A stretch of DNA of 64,000 nt from an uncultured Sphingomonadaceae bacterium (lineage in GTDB: Bacteria; Pseudomonadota; Alphaproteobacteria; Sphingomonadales; Sphingomonadaceae), in assembly GCA_937995515.1 (NCBI GenBank), contig CALKJZ010000005.1, forward strand, positions 1 to 64,000, given 5' to 3'. This document shows, piece after piece, positions 26,062 through 34,967 of this stretch (position 1 is its first letter; the number at the start of each line of letters is the position of its first letter). Below the pieces are notes generated by a model. That model saw only the letters and a list, made by a program, of their open reading frames with translations. It made no database searches and was not told the origin of the DNA. Position numbers and translations under genes: made by a program.

Positions 26062-26657
26062 CCCGAGCCGCCCTCCTCTTCCCGCTGCTGCTCGCGGCGT
26101 GCGGACCGCTCGTGCAGGTGGGCACGCCGCAGGCGCCGCCGGCCGTGCTGCTGGTCACAACCGCCACGCCGCCGCAAGCGCAGCCCGCAGGGCTCGCCCC
26201 GGTCGACATGGCAACGGCCGTGACGGTGCAGACCCCGCTGCTGCCCGGCCCGCTGCAGACACTCCGGATCCCGGTCACCGTCTCCGACACGCAGGTGCAA
26301 TATGTGCGCGATGCAACCTGGGCCGAACTGCCCAGCCGGCAGTTCCAGCGCCTGCTCGCCGAAAATCTGACAGCGCGCGGGCTGGCCGTGGTCGACCCGC
26401 GAACCAGCGGGCGGACCGCAGGGCGCATCCTCTCCGGGCAGCTCGTGGCCTTCGGCGTCGATGCCCGCGCGCCTTTGGCCGTGCGCGTGCGCTTCGATGC
26501 CACGCTCACGTCGCGGGCCGGGCTCCGCCAGCGCCGCTTCGAACATGAGGTGCCGATTGGCAGCGTGCAGCCGGTGCCGGTGGCCGATGCCCTCAACCGC
26601 GCAGCCAATGCCGTGGCCGCAGAGGTGGCGGCCTGGATCGACGGTTCGGCCGGATGA
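26058..26657 (+). CDS. Transport-associated lipoprotein (PqiC/ABC-type auxiliary)
   Basis: 199 residues with a lipobox at the very start (LLFPLLLAACG), so it should be a lipoprotein. The rest resembles the ABC-type auxiliary component family that accompanies MCE systems (LRIPVTVSDTQVQYVRDATWAELP, LLAENLTARGLAVVD, GQLVAFGVD). Such proteins sit at the outer membrane and help complete the lipid path. The ATGA overlap with mlaD confirms co-translation. No MlaC-like periplasmic carrier is present in the operon. Confidence 0.87.
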   Translation: MTRAALLFPLLLAACGPLVQVGTPQAPPAVLLVTTATPPQAQPAGLAPVDMATAVTVQTPLLPGPLQTLRIPVTVSDTQVQYVRDATWAELPSRQFQRLLAENLTARGLAVVDPRTSGRTAGRILSGQLVAFGVDARAPLAVRVRFDATLTSRAGLRQRRFEHEVPIGSVQPVPVADALNRAANAVAAEVAAWIDGSAG

Positions 26658-26971
26658 GCCCCGGGGCGGAGGGCAGCAATGGCCCGTTCTGGCACTGGGA
26701 GGGCGACTGGCTGCACCTTGCCATCCTCGGCAAGCCGTCAAGTCGGATCGATGCGCTGGGCGCCGTGCACGGCGGGCGGCTCAAGGTGCATGTGCGCGCA
26801 CCCGCAGCCGATGGCAGGGCGACCGCGGCAATCCTCCTGCTGCTCGCATCCCGGTTCGATGTGCCGCCCGGGCGGGTGGAGCTGCTCTCGGGCCTTGCGT
26901 CGCCGCACAAGCGGGTTCGGATCCTGCGGCCGGGCCGGCTGGCGGCCGGCGTGCGCGGGGCCGGAAGTTGA
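26654..26971 (+). CDS. DUF167 / UPF0235 family protein
   Basis: 105 residues. The DUF167 fold is recognisable by the central RLKVHVRAPAADGRATAAIL and by the SSRIDALGAVHGG segment before it. The family is widespread, small and of unknown function. It overlaps the lipoprotein stop by four bases, so it shares the mla transcript, but a role in lipid transport is not established. Confidence 0.85.
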   Translation: MSPGAEGSNGPFWHWEGDWLHLAILGKPSSRIDALGAVHGGRLKVHVRAPAADGRATAAILLLLASRFDVPPGRVELLSGLASPHKRVRILRPGRLAAGVRGAGS

Positions 26972-27035
26972 CCTCGGCCCGGTGCAGGGCTATGCGCCGC
27001 GCGCGCCAGACATGGGCGCTGGCCCCGGAGCATCC

Positions 27036-27112
27036 GGCGGGGTAGCTCAGATGGTGAGAGCGCAGGATTCATAACCCTGAGGTCGCGGGTTCGATCCCCG
27101 CCCCCGCTACCA
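27036..27112 (+). tRNA. tRNA-Met (CAT), elongator type
   Basis: 77 bases including an encoded CCA. The acceptor stem GGCGGGG pairs with CCCCGCT (first pair G-U), the D-arm has GTAGCTCAGATGGTGAGAGC, the anticodon loop TTCATAA gives CAT, and the T-arm is GCGGG-TTCGATC-CCCGC. It lacks the C1-A72 mismatch and the three G-C pairs of the initiator, so it is the elongator. The 3' end is repeated downstream. Confidence 0.95.
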
Positions 27113-27147
27113 GCACCCGCTACCAGCCCCCGCTACCAGCCCCCGCT
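27103..27147 (+). repeat. Tandem repeats of the tRNA-Met 3' end
   Basis: The last ten bases of the tRNA plus three more (CCCGCTACCAGCA) recur as CCCGCTACCAGCC at 27116 and again at 27129, then a broken copy CCCGCT at 27142. The period is exactly 13 bases, and each copy includes the acceptor 3' strand and CCA. The stretch lies wholly downstream of the mature tRNA. Confidence 0.85.
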
Positions 27148-27229
27148 GGCACCGCCTGCCAGCAGCCACCACCAGCCAACGCGACCAGCCATCGCGCCCG
27201 GTCTGCCCCGTCTCCCCCGGCCGCTGCCC

Positions 27230-27257
27230 CCCGCTGCCTGCGCCCCGCTGCCTGCGC
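27230..27257 (+). repeat. 14-base tandem repeat
   Basis: Two adjoining copies of CCCGCTGCCTGCGC lie in the pyrimidine-rich gap between the tRNA and the isoaspartyl peptidase gene. The gap (27113-27329) otherwise holds no gene. Confidence 0.7.
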
Positions 27258-27329
27258 CCCGGCTTCGGGCCCGGCCGCACACGGCGAAGCCATTGACTCG
27301 CCGCCCACCACAACTACCGAAGCCCTTGC

Positions 27330-28328
27330 ATGGGCGCACGCGCACAAATCCTGATGGCAGCGCTCGCGCTGGTCGCGGCCGCACCGGCCCGTGGCTCCGA
27401 ATGGGCGATCGCGCTCCACGGCGGCGCCGGGGTGATGGCGCGCGGAAGCCTTGCCGCCGAAGAGGAAGAGGCCATCCGCCAGGCGCTCGCCCGCGCGCGC
27501 GATGCGGGCGCCGCGGTGCTTGCCGCCGGCGGATCGGCGGTCGATGCCGTGGTTGCCGCCGTGACGCTGCTCGAGGAGGCGCCGCAGTTCAATGCCGGCG
27601 TCGGCTCCGTGTTCACCTCGGCCGGCACGATCGAGCTTGATGCGGCCGTGATGGACGGGCGCACCAGGGCGCTCGGCGCGGTCACCGGCGTGACGCGCAC
27701 CCGAAGCCCGGTGGCGCTGGCACGGCGGCTCATGGAGCGGGGGCCGCACGTGTTCCTCGCCGGCGAAGGCGCCGAGGCCTTTGCCCGGGCCGAAGGCCTT
27801 GAGGAGGTGCCCAACAGCCATTTCATGACCGAGCGCCGCCGCCGCCAGCTGGACGACCGCCGGCACCAGGGCCAGGGCGCAGCGCGCACGGCAGAGCTGG
27901 CCTTCGGCACGGTTGGCGCCGTGGCCCGCGACCGCTCCGGGCATCTTGCTGCCGCCACCTCGACCGGCGGGCTGACGGGCAAGGCGCCCGGCCGCATCGG
28001 CGACACCCCGGTTGTCGGGGCCGGCACGCTGGCCGAGAATGGCGCCTGTGCCGTCTCGGCCACCGGCTCGGGCGAGCTGTTCCTGCGCACCCGGGTTGCC
28101 GGCCAGATCTGCGACCGGATCCGCTTTGGCGGCGAAAGGCTCGGCAAGGCCGCAGCGGCCGCGCTTGCCGAAATGGCCGCGCTTGGCGGCTCGGGCGGAC
28201 TGGTTGCGGTCGACTCCGCCGGCCATGTCGCCATGCCGATGACAACCTCGGGCATGTATCGCGCGGCCGCGACCAGCCGCGGCCTCAGCCTTGTCGCCAT
28301 CTATGCCGATGAACATCCACCCGAATGA
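27330..28328 (+). CDS. iaaA: Isoaspartyl peptidase / plant-type L-asparaginase
   Basis: 332 residues, an N-terminal-nucleophile hydrolase that cuts beta-aspartyl dipeptides and asparagine. Features: WAIALHGGAGVMARG, the region PQFNAGVGSVFTSAGTIELDA, the autoprocessing site FGTVGAVARD with nucleophile Thr194, and the second subunit's GDTPVVGAGTL and SATGSGELFLR. A short hydrophobic start (LMAALALVAAAPARG) suggests export. A weak TTGACT/TACCGA pair just upstream would make a nearly leaderless message. It overlaps the next gene. Confidence 0.92.
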   Translation: MGARAQILMAALALVAAAPARGSEWAIALHGGAGVMARGSLAAEEEEAIRQALARARDAGAAVLAAGGSAVDAVVAAVTLLEEAPQFNAGVGSVFTSAGTIELDAAVMDGRTRALGAVTGVTRTRSPVALARRLMERGPHVFLAGEGAEAFARAEGLEEVPNSHFMTERRRRQLDDRRHQGQGAARTAELAFGTVGAVARDRSGHLAAATSTGGLTGKAPGRIGDTPVVGAGTLAENGACAVSATGSGELFLRTRVAGQICDRIRFGGERLGKAAAAALAEMAALGGSGGLVAVDSAGHVAMPMTTSGMYRAAATSRGLSLVAIYADEHPPE

Positions 28329-29565
28329 GCCGGCGCGCGCGGATGCGCATGTGCTGGTTGTGGGCGCGGGCCAGGCCGGCGCGCAGGCGGCCATCAGCCT
28401 CCGCCAGGCCGGCTTCGCCGGGCGGATCACGCTCGCAGGCGCGGAGCCCGACCTGCCCTATGAGCGGCCGCCGCTTTCCAAGGACTATCTCGCCGGCGAG
28501 CGGACAGCCGACCGGCTGCTCCTGCGCCCGCCGGCGTTCTGGGCGGCGCGCGCGATCGACATCCGCCTTTCGTGCCGCATCGTGGCAGTCGATCCCGGCG
28601 CCGGCCGCGCAACCACCCAGTCCGGCGAGACCATCGCCTATGACCGGCTGATCTGGGCCGCAGGCGGCGGGGCGCGGCGCCTTGACTGCCCCGGGGCAGG
28701 GCTCGCCGGAGTCCACGTGATCCGCACCCGCGAGGATGTCGACCGGCTGCGCGCCGACCTCGCGGGCGCGCGGCAGGTCGCCGTGGTGGGCGGCGGCTAC
28801 ATCGGTCTCGAGGCGGCCGCCGTCCTTGCACGGCTCGGCCGGGCGGTCACCGTGATCGAGGCCATGCCGCGCCTGCTCGCCCGCGTCGCCGGCGAGGAGG
28901 TGAGCGCCTTCTATCGCGCCGAGCACCTGCGCCACGGCGTTGCGGTGCGCACCGGCACGACGGTCGAGTGCCTCGAGGGCAAAGGCCGGATCGAGGCCGT
29001 GCGCCTTGCAGGCGGCGAACGCGTGGCAGCAGACGTGGTGATCGTCGGCATCGGGCTGGTCCCCGAGGTGGCGCCGCTTGTTGCGGCGGGTGCGGAGCCG
29101 GAGCTGGGCGGCGTGCGGGTCGACAGCCACGGCCGCACGGCGCTTCCCGGCATCTATGCGATCGGCGATTGCGCCGCGCACGCGAACCGATTCGCCGGCG
29201 GATGCGTGATCCGGCTGGAATCGGTCCAGAACGCCGTCGACATGGCCAAGGCCGCAGCCGCGCATGTGTGCGCGGGCGACGCCGCTCCCGGCTACGACAG
29301 CTGCCCCTGGTTCTGGTCCAACCAGTATGACCTCCGGCTGCAGACGGTGGGGCTTTCCGGCGGCGCCGATGCGCGCGTGGTGCGCGGCGACCCGGCCTCG
29401 CGCGCATGGTCCCTCGTCTATTTGCGGGCTGGTGCAGTGGTGGCGGTCGACTGCATCAACGCCCCGCGCGACTATGTGCAGGGGCGGGTGCTTGTCGAAC
29501 GCGGTGCGGTGATCGCGCCAGACCGCCTTGCCGACCCGGCAACGCCGCTGAAGGAGCTTCTATGA
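28303..29565 (+). CDS. FAD-dependent oxidoreductase, ferredoxin/rubredoxin reductase type
   Basis: About 420 residues. Two dinucleotide folds: FAD loop VLVVGAGQAGAQAAISLRQ, with the family PYERPPLSKDYL motif, and NAD loop VAVVGGGYIGLEAAAVLARL; the FAD-contact GIYAIGDCAAH and C-terminal YDLRLQTVGL follow. It would move electrons from NAD(P)H to a ferredoxin or rubredoxin for an oxygenase. ATG 28303 or 28309 overlaps the previous gene by ~20-26 bases. The stop overlaps the nitronate monooxygenase start (ATGA). No ferredoxin or P450 lies nearby, so the partner is unknown. Confidence 0.9.
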   Translation: MPMNIHPNEPARADAHVLVVGAGQAGAQAAISLRQAGFAGRITLAGAEPDLPYERPPLSKDYLAGERTADRLLLRPPAFWAARAIDIRLSCRIVAVDPGAGRATTQSGETIAYDRLIWAAGGGARRLDCPGAGLAGVHVIRTREDVDRLRADLAGARQVAVVGGGYIGLEAAAVLARLGRAVTVIEAMPRLLARVAGEEVSAFYRAEHLRHGVAVRTGTTVECLEGKGRIEAVRLAGGERVAADVVIVGIGLVPEVAPLVAAGAEPELGGVRVDSHGRTALPGIYAIGDCAAHANRFAGGCVIRLESVQNAVDMAKAAAAHVCAGDAAPGYDSCPWFWSNQYDLRLQTVGLSGGADARVVRGDPASRAWSLVYLRAGAVVAVDCINAPRDYVQGRVLVERGAVIAPDRLADPATPLKELL

Positions 29566-30527
29566 CCCATCCGATCACGCACAAGCTGCTGGCGCGCATG
29601 CGTCTGCCGGTCATCGGCGCGCCCCTCTTCATCATCTCCAACCCCGACCTCGTGCTCGCCCAGTGCCGCGCCGGGATCATCGGCTCCTTCCCGTCGCTCA
29701 ATGCCCGGCCGCTCGCGCAGCTCGAGGAATGGCTCGAGCGGCTCACCTCGGAGCTGACCGAGGCCGACGCGCCATTTGCGGTCAACCTCATCGTCCACAA
29801 GTCGACAGACCGGCTGATGGACGACCTTGCGCTCTGTGTGAAATACCGGGTGCCCGTTGTCATCACCTCGCTTGGCGCGCGCGAGGATGTGAACGAGGCG
29901 ATCCACGGCTACGGCGGGGTCGTGCTGCACGATGTCATCAACAACCGCTTCGCGAAAAAGGCGATCGAAAAGGGCGCCGACGGCCTCATCGCCGTGGCGG
30001 CAGGCGCGGGCGGCCATGCGGGCATCACCTCGCCCTTCGCGCTGGTGCAGGAAATCCGCGAATGGTTCGATGGTCCGCTGGCGCTGTCGGGCTCGATTGC
30101 CACCGGGCAGGCCGTGCTTGCAGCCCAGGCCATGGGCGCCGACTTCGCCTATATCGGGTCGGCCTTCATCGCGACCGACGAAGCCCGGGCCGACCAGCGC
30201 TACAAGGAGATGATCGTCGCAAGCACCTCGGCCGACATCGTCTACTCCGACCTGTTCACCGGCGTATCCGGGAACTATCTGAAGCCGTCGATTGCCGCCG
30301 CCGGGCTCGACCCGGACAATCTGCCCAAGGGCGATCTTTCGACCATGAACTTCGGCAGTGGCGGCAATACCGAGAAAAAGGCGTGGAAGGACATCTGGGG
30401 CTGCGGCCAGGGGATCGGCGCGATCCATGCGATCCAGCCGGCCGGCGAGCTTGTCGCGCGGCTCCAGCGCGAATACCAGGCCGCGCTGGCGCGCTTCGCC
30501 GGCACCCGGGCGGCCGCCGCCGAATAG
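29562..30527 (+). CDS. Nitronate monooxygenase (2-nitropropane dioxygenase family)
   Basis: 321 residues of an FMN TIM barrel. Seen are LPVIGAPLFIISNPDLVLAQ, SFPSLNARP, DGLIAVAAGAGGHAGITSPF (the conserved GGH motif) and ALSGSIATGQAVLAAQAMGADFAYIGSAFIAT (FMN phosphate site). Members detoxify propionate-3-nitronate and other nitroalkanes. The coupled reductase upstream may only be a neighbour, since these enzymes need no separate reductase. Confidence 0.92.
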   Translation: MTHPITHKLLARMRLPVIGAPLFIISNPDLVLAQCRAGIIGSFPSLNARPLAQLEEWLERLTSELTEADAPFAVNLIVHKSTDRLMDDLALCVKYRVPVVITSLGAREDVNEAIHGYGGVVLHDVINNRFAKKAIEKGADGLIAVAAGAGGHAGITSPFALVQEIREWFDGPLALSGSIATGQAVLAAQAMGADFAYIGSAFIATDEARADQRYKEMIVASTSADIVYSDLFTGVSGNYLKPSIAAAGLDPDNLPKGDLSTMNFGSGGNTEKKAWKDIWGCGQGIGAIHAIQPAGELVARLQREYQAALARFAGTRAAAAE

Positions 30528-30647
30528 GCCCCCGGGGCTGCGCCAGCCCTTCGGGCGCGAGCGCGCCGGCTTTGCGCCTTGACCGCAGGGCCCGGGCACC
30601 CCACATCCGCCGGTGATCAGGCGTGTCGGGGCCGGAAGGAGGCAGCC

Positions 30648-30761
30648 ATGTTCCAGTTGAAGGCGCTTGCGGTGGCAATCGCGCTCGGCCTCGGCAGCCA
30701 GTGGTGCATGACCTTCGGCGATTGCCTGCCCACTGCGGTCAGGGTCGTCGACGCGCGCTAG
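30648..30761 (+). CDS. Small hydrophobic peptide of unknown function
   Basis: 37 residues. The ATG has a perfect AAGGAGG six bases upstream, which is stronger than most starts in this window, and the frame ends with TAG. The first ~15 residues are hydrophobic (LKALAVAIALGLG), followed by WCMTFGDC with two cysteines six apart and a polar tail. It could be a small membrane or exported peptide; no family is recognised. It stands alone, 120 bases after the nitronate monooxygenase and 42 before the next gene. Confidence 0.55.
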   Translation: MFQLKALAVAIALGLGSQWCMTFGDCLPTAVRVVDAR

Positions 30762-30803
30762 AGGCCGCTTGCCGGGCGGACGGCCCGGCCCCATAACGGG
30801 GTG

Positions 30804-31259
30804 GTGAACGCGCCGCTCTACAATGCCCGCATCCTGCGCCTGGCGGCCTCCGTGCCGCATGGCGTGCTTCTCGAGGCGCCGCAGGCCCGTGTGCGACGTG
30901 TCTCGCCGGTCTGCGGAAGCCGGGTCACCGCTGATGTCGTGCTCGATGGTTCGGGCCGCGTGGCAGGCTTCGGCCAGGAGGTGCGGGCCTGCGCACTCGG
31001 CCAGGCCTCTGCTGCGATCCTTGGCGCGGGCGTGATTGGCCGCTCGGGCGCCGAGCTCTGCGCAGCCCATGAAGCGCTTGCCGGCTGGCTGCGCGGAGCC
31101 GGTGGCCTGCCAGCGCTGCTTGCGGCCGCCTTTCCGGATCTCGAGGTGTTCGAGCCTGCCCGCGCCCACCCGGCACGGCACGCCTCGATCCTGCTTGCGT
31201 TCGATGCCGCGGCGACCGCCGCCAAGGCGGCCCTGCAGCCCGCCGACGCGAGACCCTGA
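30804..31259 (+). CDS. NifU-like iron-sulfur cluster scaffold
   Basis: 151 residues of the IscU/NifU N-terminal family. The three expected cysteines are present: VSPVCGSRV, EVRACALGQASAAI and AELCAAHEAL; IscU has CGD where this has CGS, a change seen in the alphaproteobacterial branch. Members hold Fe-S clusters during assembly, usually with a SUF system. GTG 30804 is taken so that the protein begins NAPLYNARIL, though GTG 30801 is equally open. No suf genes are nearby. Confidence 0.85.
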   Translation: MNAPLYNARILRLAASVPHGVLLEAPQARVRRVSPVCGSRVTADVVLDGSGRVAGFGQEVRACALGQASAAILGAGVIGRSGAELCAAHEALAGWLRGAGGLPALLAAAFPDLEVFEPARAHPARHASILLAFDAAATAAKAALQPADARP

Positions 31260-31262
31260 GGC

Positions 31263-33224
31263 TTGTCGGGGGCGGCAACCGAAACGGCCTTCCTGACCGA
31301 GGCGGTCATCTACCTCGCAGCCGCGGTTGCGCTCGTGCCGCTGTTCACGCGGCTGGGGCTCGGGTCGGTGCTTGGCTATCTTGCAGCCGGAATCCTCATC
31401 GGGCCGGAAGTGCTCGCCCTCGTCTCGGACCCGGAGCGCGTGCTGCGCTTTGCCGAGTTCGGGATCGTGCTGCTGCTGTTCGTGATCGGGCTCGAGCTGA
31501 AACCGGGCCGCCTGTGGGCGATGAAGCACGACATCTTCGGCCTGGGCACGCTGCAGGTCGTGCTGTGCGGGCTTGCGCTCACGGGCCTGCTGCTGCTCGA
31601 CACGCGGCTCAGCTGGCAGGCGGCACTGGTCGTCGGCCTGTCGCTGGCGATGTCGTCGACGGCGCTGGTGATGCAGTATCTGCGCGAGCAGGGCCAGCTC
31701 AGCACGCCGGCCGGCGAGCGGACCTTCTCGATCCTGCTCCTGCAGGATATCGCCATTGTGCCCTTGCTCATCATCGTGGCCGCGCTTTCGCGCGCACCCA
31801 GCCCCCATGCGCCCGAAGGCTGGAAGCTGCTGCTGGCAAGCGCCGCAGCAGTCCTCGGGCTGGCGCTGGCGGGGCGCTTCCTGCTGCAGCCGGTCTTCCG
31901 CCTGCTGGCGCAGGTCGGGACCCGGGAGATCTTCGTCATCGGCGCATTGCTCACCGTGCTCGGCGCGGCGCTGGTGATGGCGCAGTTCGGCCTGTCGATG
32001 GCGCTCGGCGCGTTCGTGGCCGGGGTGATGCTGGCCGACAGCCCGTGGCGGCACGAGGTGGAGGCCGACATCGAGCCGTTCCGCGGCCTCCTGCTCGGGC
32101 TGTTCTTCATCTCCGTCGGCATGACACTCGAGCTTTCGGTGGTGCTCGAGGATCCGCTGCGCGTGCTGCGCCTCGTCGTGGCGCTGATGGTCACCAAGGC
32201 GGTCCTCGTTGCAGGGCTTGCGCGCCTCTTCGGTTCGTCGTGGCGGGATGCGCGCTTCGTCGGGCTGCTCCTGTCGCAGGGCGGCGAGTTTGCCTTCGTG
32301 ATCCTGGGCGCCGCAACCACCGGCCTTCTCATCACCCAGCGGGCCGCCTCGCTGTTCGGCGCCGTCGTCACCCTGTCGATGCTGGCAACGCTTGTCCTGA
32401 TGTGGGCCTGGCGCCGATGGGCGCGCGAAACGTCACCCGAGCGCGCCGAGGACGCGGCGCTCGAGACGCCCGACGCCGCGCCGCAGGGGACGGCGATCGT
32501 GATCGGCTACGGCAGGTTCGGCCAGATCGTCACCCAGATGCTGCACGCGCGCGGGGTGGACGTGGTGCTGATCGACCGCAAGCCCGAGCAGATCGAGCGC
32601 TCGCGCGCCTTCGGCTGGCGGGTCTACTATGGCGACGGCTTCCGCCCCGACGTGCTGCGCGCGGCAGGGGCGCTCCAGGCGCAGATCCTCATCATCACCA
32701 CCGGTGGCGGCAGCTGGGATCCGGCGCGGCTCGATCCGGTGCGGGCCGCCTTCCCGCACCTCAAGATCGTGGTGCGCGCGCACGACCGCGCCCACTACAT
32801 GTCCTTTGTCGCGGCCGACCTGCCGCTCGCGGTGCGCGAACTGTTCCTGAGCGCGGTGGAAGTGGGCCAGATCGCGCTCGCCGAGCTCGGCACGAGCGAG
32901 GAGACGATCGCCGCGATTACCGAGGAGTTTATCCGCCGCGACCGGGAGCGGCTGGCGCTGCAGGTGGCAAGCGGCGACATCATGGCCGGGCGGGAGACCA
33001 TCTTCCGCCCCGGCCATGGCTGGACACCGGAGGCGAAGAGCCAGCGCGGGCGGGCGCCCGCCGAGGACCACCCCGCCGTCGAGCATCCCGGGCACTGGCC
33101 GACGCCCGAGCCGGCCCCGCCCGCCCCTGCCCCCGATGCCGCCGTCGAGGGCGACGCTCCGGGAGACCCGGTGCGCGACCCGGCCGCCTCGGCCCGGGTC
33201 AAGCGCTCCGCCACAGACGCCTGA
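31263..33224 (+). CDS. Monovalent cation:proton antiporter (CPA2, KefB/KefC type)
   Basis: 653 residues. Residues ~10-385 form an Na+/H+-exchanger-like membrane domain with about twelve helices (LTEAVIYLAAAVALVPLFTR, GYLAAGILIGPEVL, LLLFVIGLELKPGRL, LSLAMSSTALVMQYLRE). A TrkA-N (RCK) domain follows from ~415 (AIVIGYGRFGQIVTQMLHAR, VVLIDRKPEQIE). The RCK part binds nucleotide and gates K+ efflux in Kef proteins. The C-terminus is a proline-rich tail. Start TTG 31263 directly follows the NifU stop. DUF1538 comes next on the same strand. Confidence 0.9.
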   Translation: MSGAATETAFLTEAVIYLAAAVALVPLFTRLGLGSVLGYLAAGILIGPEVLALVSDPERVLRFAEFGIVLLLFVIGLELKPGRLWAMKHDIFGLGTLQVVLCGLALTGLLLLDTRLSWQAALVVGLSLAMSSTALVMQYLREQGQLSTPAGERTFSILLLQDIAIVPLLIIVAALSRAPSPHAPEGWKLLLASAAAVLGLALAGRFLLQPVFRLLAQVGTREIFVIGALLTVLGAALVMAQFGLSMALGAFVAGVMLADSPWRHEVEADIEPFRGLLLGLFFISVGMTLELSVVLEDPLRVLRLVVALMVTKAVLVAGLARLFGSSWRDARFVGLLLSQGGEFAFVILGAATTGLLITQRAASLFGAVVTLSMLATLVLMWAWRRWARETSPERAEDAALETPDAAPQGTAIVIGYGRFGQIVTQMLHARGVDVVLIDRKPEQIERSRAFGWRVYYGDGFRPDVLRAAGALQAQILIITTGGGSWDPARLDPVRAAFPHLKIVVRAHDRAHYMSFVAADLPLAVRELFLSAVEVGQIALAELGTSEETIAAITEEFIRRDRERLALQVASGDIMAGRETIFRPGHGWTPEAKSQRGRAPAEDHPAVEHPGHWPTPEPAPPAPAPDAAVEGDAPGDPVRDPAASARVKRSATDA

Positions 33225-33359
33225 GCGCCACCGGCGGCCGCGCGCGGCGGCCTGCGCAAGGAGGGCGGCGCAAGGAGGGCGGCGCACAAGGCCCGGCAGG
33301 CGGGATTGCCATGCCCCCGATGCTCGCCCATGTTGGCACGGCGACAGCGACGGAACACG

Positions 33360-34967
33360 ATGGCTGAACGAGACGCCGAGGGCGCGGGCAGGCGCCAGCG
33401 CGACAGACGCCCCCGCGGGGCAGCCGCTGCGGCCCTCCTCGCCTCGCAGGCCCGCGCGTTCGGCGGAATCCTCGTCGCCGCGGCCGGCAACCTCCTGCCC
33501 ATCCTGCTCGTTGTCGGCGCATTCCAGCTGTTCATCATCGGCAGCTGGCCTGCCGATGCGGGGGCCATCGCGCTCGGCATGGGGCTGGTGCTCCTCGGCG
33601 TCGCATTCTTCCTCCAGGGCCTCGAGATGAGCGTGTTTCCGCTTGGCAAGAGCGTGGCGAACGATCTCGCCGGCCGCGGCTCGCTGCCGCTGCTGCTGCT
33701 GTTCGGCTTTCTTGTCGGCTTCGGCGCGGTGGTGGCGGAACCGGCCCTCATCGCGGTGGCCGAGAAGGCCGAGGCGCTGTCCGCCGGACGGATCAATTCC
33801 TTCGTCCTGCGGCTGCTCGTTGCGGCCTCGGTCGGCGCGGTGACCGCGCTCGGCATCCTTCGCACCCTTCTTGGCCATCCGCTGCACTGGTATCTGGTGC
33901 CGGGCTATCTCCTCGTGCTCGGCATCACATGGGCGGCGCCGCCGGAAATCGTCGGCCTTGCCTATGATGCCGGCGGGGTCACGACCAACATCGTAACTGT
34001 GCCGCTGATCGCTGCCATCGGCATCGGGCTTGCAAACTCGCTGACCGGGCGCACCGTGCTGCTGCACGGCTTCGGGCTCGTGGCGCTCGCGGTGATGGTG
34101 CCGATGGTCGCCGTGCAGCTCTATGGGATCCTCGTCTACGGCGCCGCGGCCGCGCCCGCTGCCCCGCCGGCCGGCGCACCCGGGCTGCTCCATGCCCCGG
34201 GCGCGCCGATGCCCGCGCGCCTCGGGCCGACCACCATCCTGCGCGATCTCTTCCTCACCCTGCGCAATGTCGCGCCGGTCCTCGTCGTGGTGCTCGTCTT
34301 CCAGCGCGTGATCATCCGCCGTGCCATTCCCAACCTGCCGCGGGTGGCCGCGGGCCTGCTGCTGGCCGTGCTTGGCCTCTATTTCTTCGTGGAGGGGCTG
34401 AAGCTCGGCCTCTTTCCGCTTGGCTTCGGCCTCGCCGACGAGCTGATGGCACTCGATGGCGTGCTGGTTCTCTATCTCTTCGCCTTTGCCATCGGGCTTG
34501 CGACCACGCTCGCCGAGCCAGCGCTCATTGCCGTTGCGCGCGAGGCGGAGGCTGCTGCCGACTCGCGGCTTAATGCCACCGTCATTCGCCTGCTGGTGGC
34601 CGCCGGGGTCGCAACAGGCCTTCTCCTCGGGGTGCACCGGATTGTGGCCGGGGATCCCATCCACCACTACATCATCCTCGGCTATCTGCTGCTGACGGGG
34701 CTCACCCTGCTTGCGCCGCGCGCGATCGTGCCGCTCGCGTTCGACCTTGGCGGGGTGACAACCTCGGAGGTGACGGTGCCGCTGGTCACAGCGCTCGGAA
34801 TCGGGCTCGCCTCGAGCCTTCCCGGCCGGTCGCCGCTCATCGACGGCTTCGGCCTCATCGCCTTTGCCTCGCTGTTCGCCGTGGCGCCCGTTCTGGTCTA
34901 TGCGACAGCGCTTGCCTGGTACGCGCGGTGGTCGGAGCGGAGGGACGCGCGGGAGGAGACGTTCTGA
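33360..34967 (+). CDS. DUF1538 membrane protein with two homologous halves
   Basis: 535 residues, nearly all membrane-spanning after a charged cytoplasmic start. It is an internal duplication: AEPALIAVA at 127-135 and 386-394; GGVTT at 205-209 and 464-468, each followed by VTVPL and then GIGLA..SL.GR; HGFGL and DGFGL after that. The two halves suggest an inverted or pseudo-symmetric transporter. DUF1538 proteins are thought to be transporters, but the substrate is not known to me. The stop shares one base with a PII-like gene, a pairing that suggests regulation by a soluble nucleotide sensor. The KefB/C antiporter just upstream may mean a role in ion balance (inference). Confidence 0.87.
   Translation: MAERDAEGAGRRQRDRRPRGAAAAALLASQARAFGGILVAAAGNLLPILLVVGAFQLFIIGSWPADAGAIALGMGLVLLGVAFFLQGLEMSVFPLGKSVANDLAGRGSLPLLLLFGFLVGFGAVVAEPALIAVAEKAEALSAGRINSFVLRLLVAASVGAVTALGILRTLLGHPLHWYLVPGYLLVLGITWAAPPEIVGLAYDAGGVTTNIVTVPLIAAIGIGLANSLTGRTVLLHGFGLVALAVMVPMVAVQLYGILVYGAAAAPAAPPAGAPGLLHAPGAPMPARLGPTTILRDLFLTLRNVAPVLVVVLVFQRVIIRRAIPNLPRVAAGLLLAVLGLYFFVEGLKLGLFPLGFGLADELMALDGVLVLYLFAFAIGLATTLAEPALIAVAREAEAAADSRLNATVIRLLVAAGVATGLLLGVHRIVAGDPIHHYIILGYLLLTGLTLLAPRAIVPLAFDLGGVTTSEVTVPLVTALGIGLASSLPGRSPLIDGFGLIAFASLFAVAPVLVYATALAWYARWSERRDAREETF

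Noticed and set aside
27036-27330. Integration site of a mobile element at tRNA-Met
   Set aside because: The 3' end repeats are adjacent 13-base units rather than a distant att copy, and no integrase or foreign-looking gene lies nearby.
29472-32054. An 860-codon open frame on the minus strand
   Set aside because: It is antisense to nitronate monooxygenase, the NifU-like gene and the antiporter; composition is that of a GC shadow.
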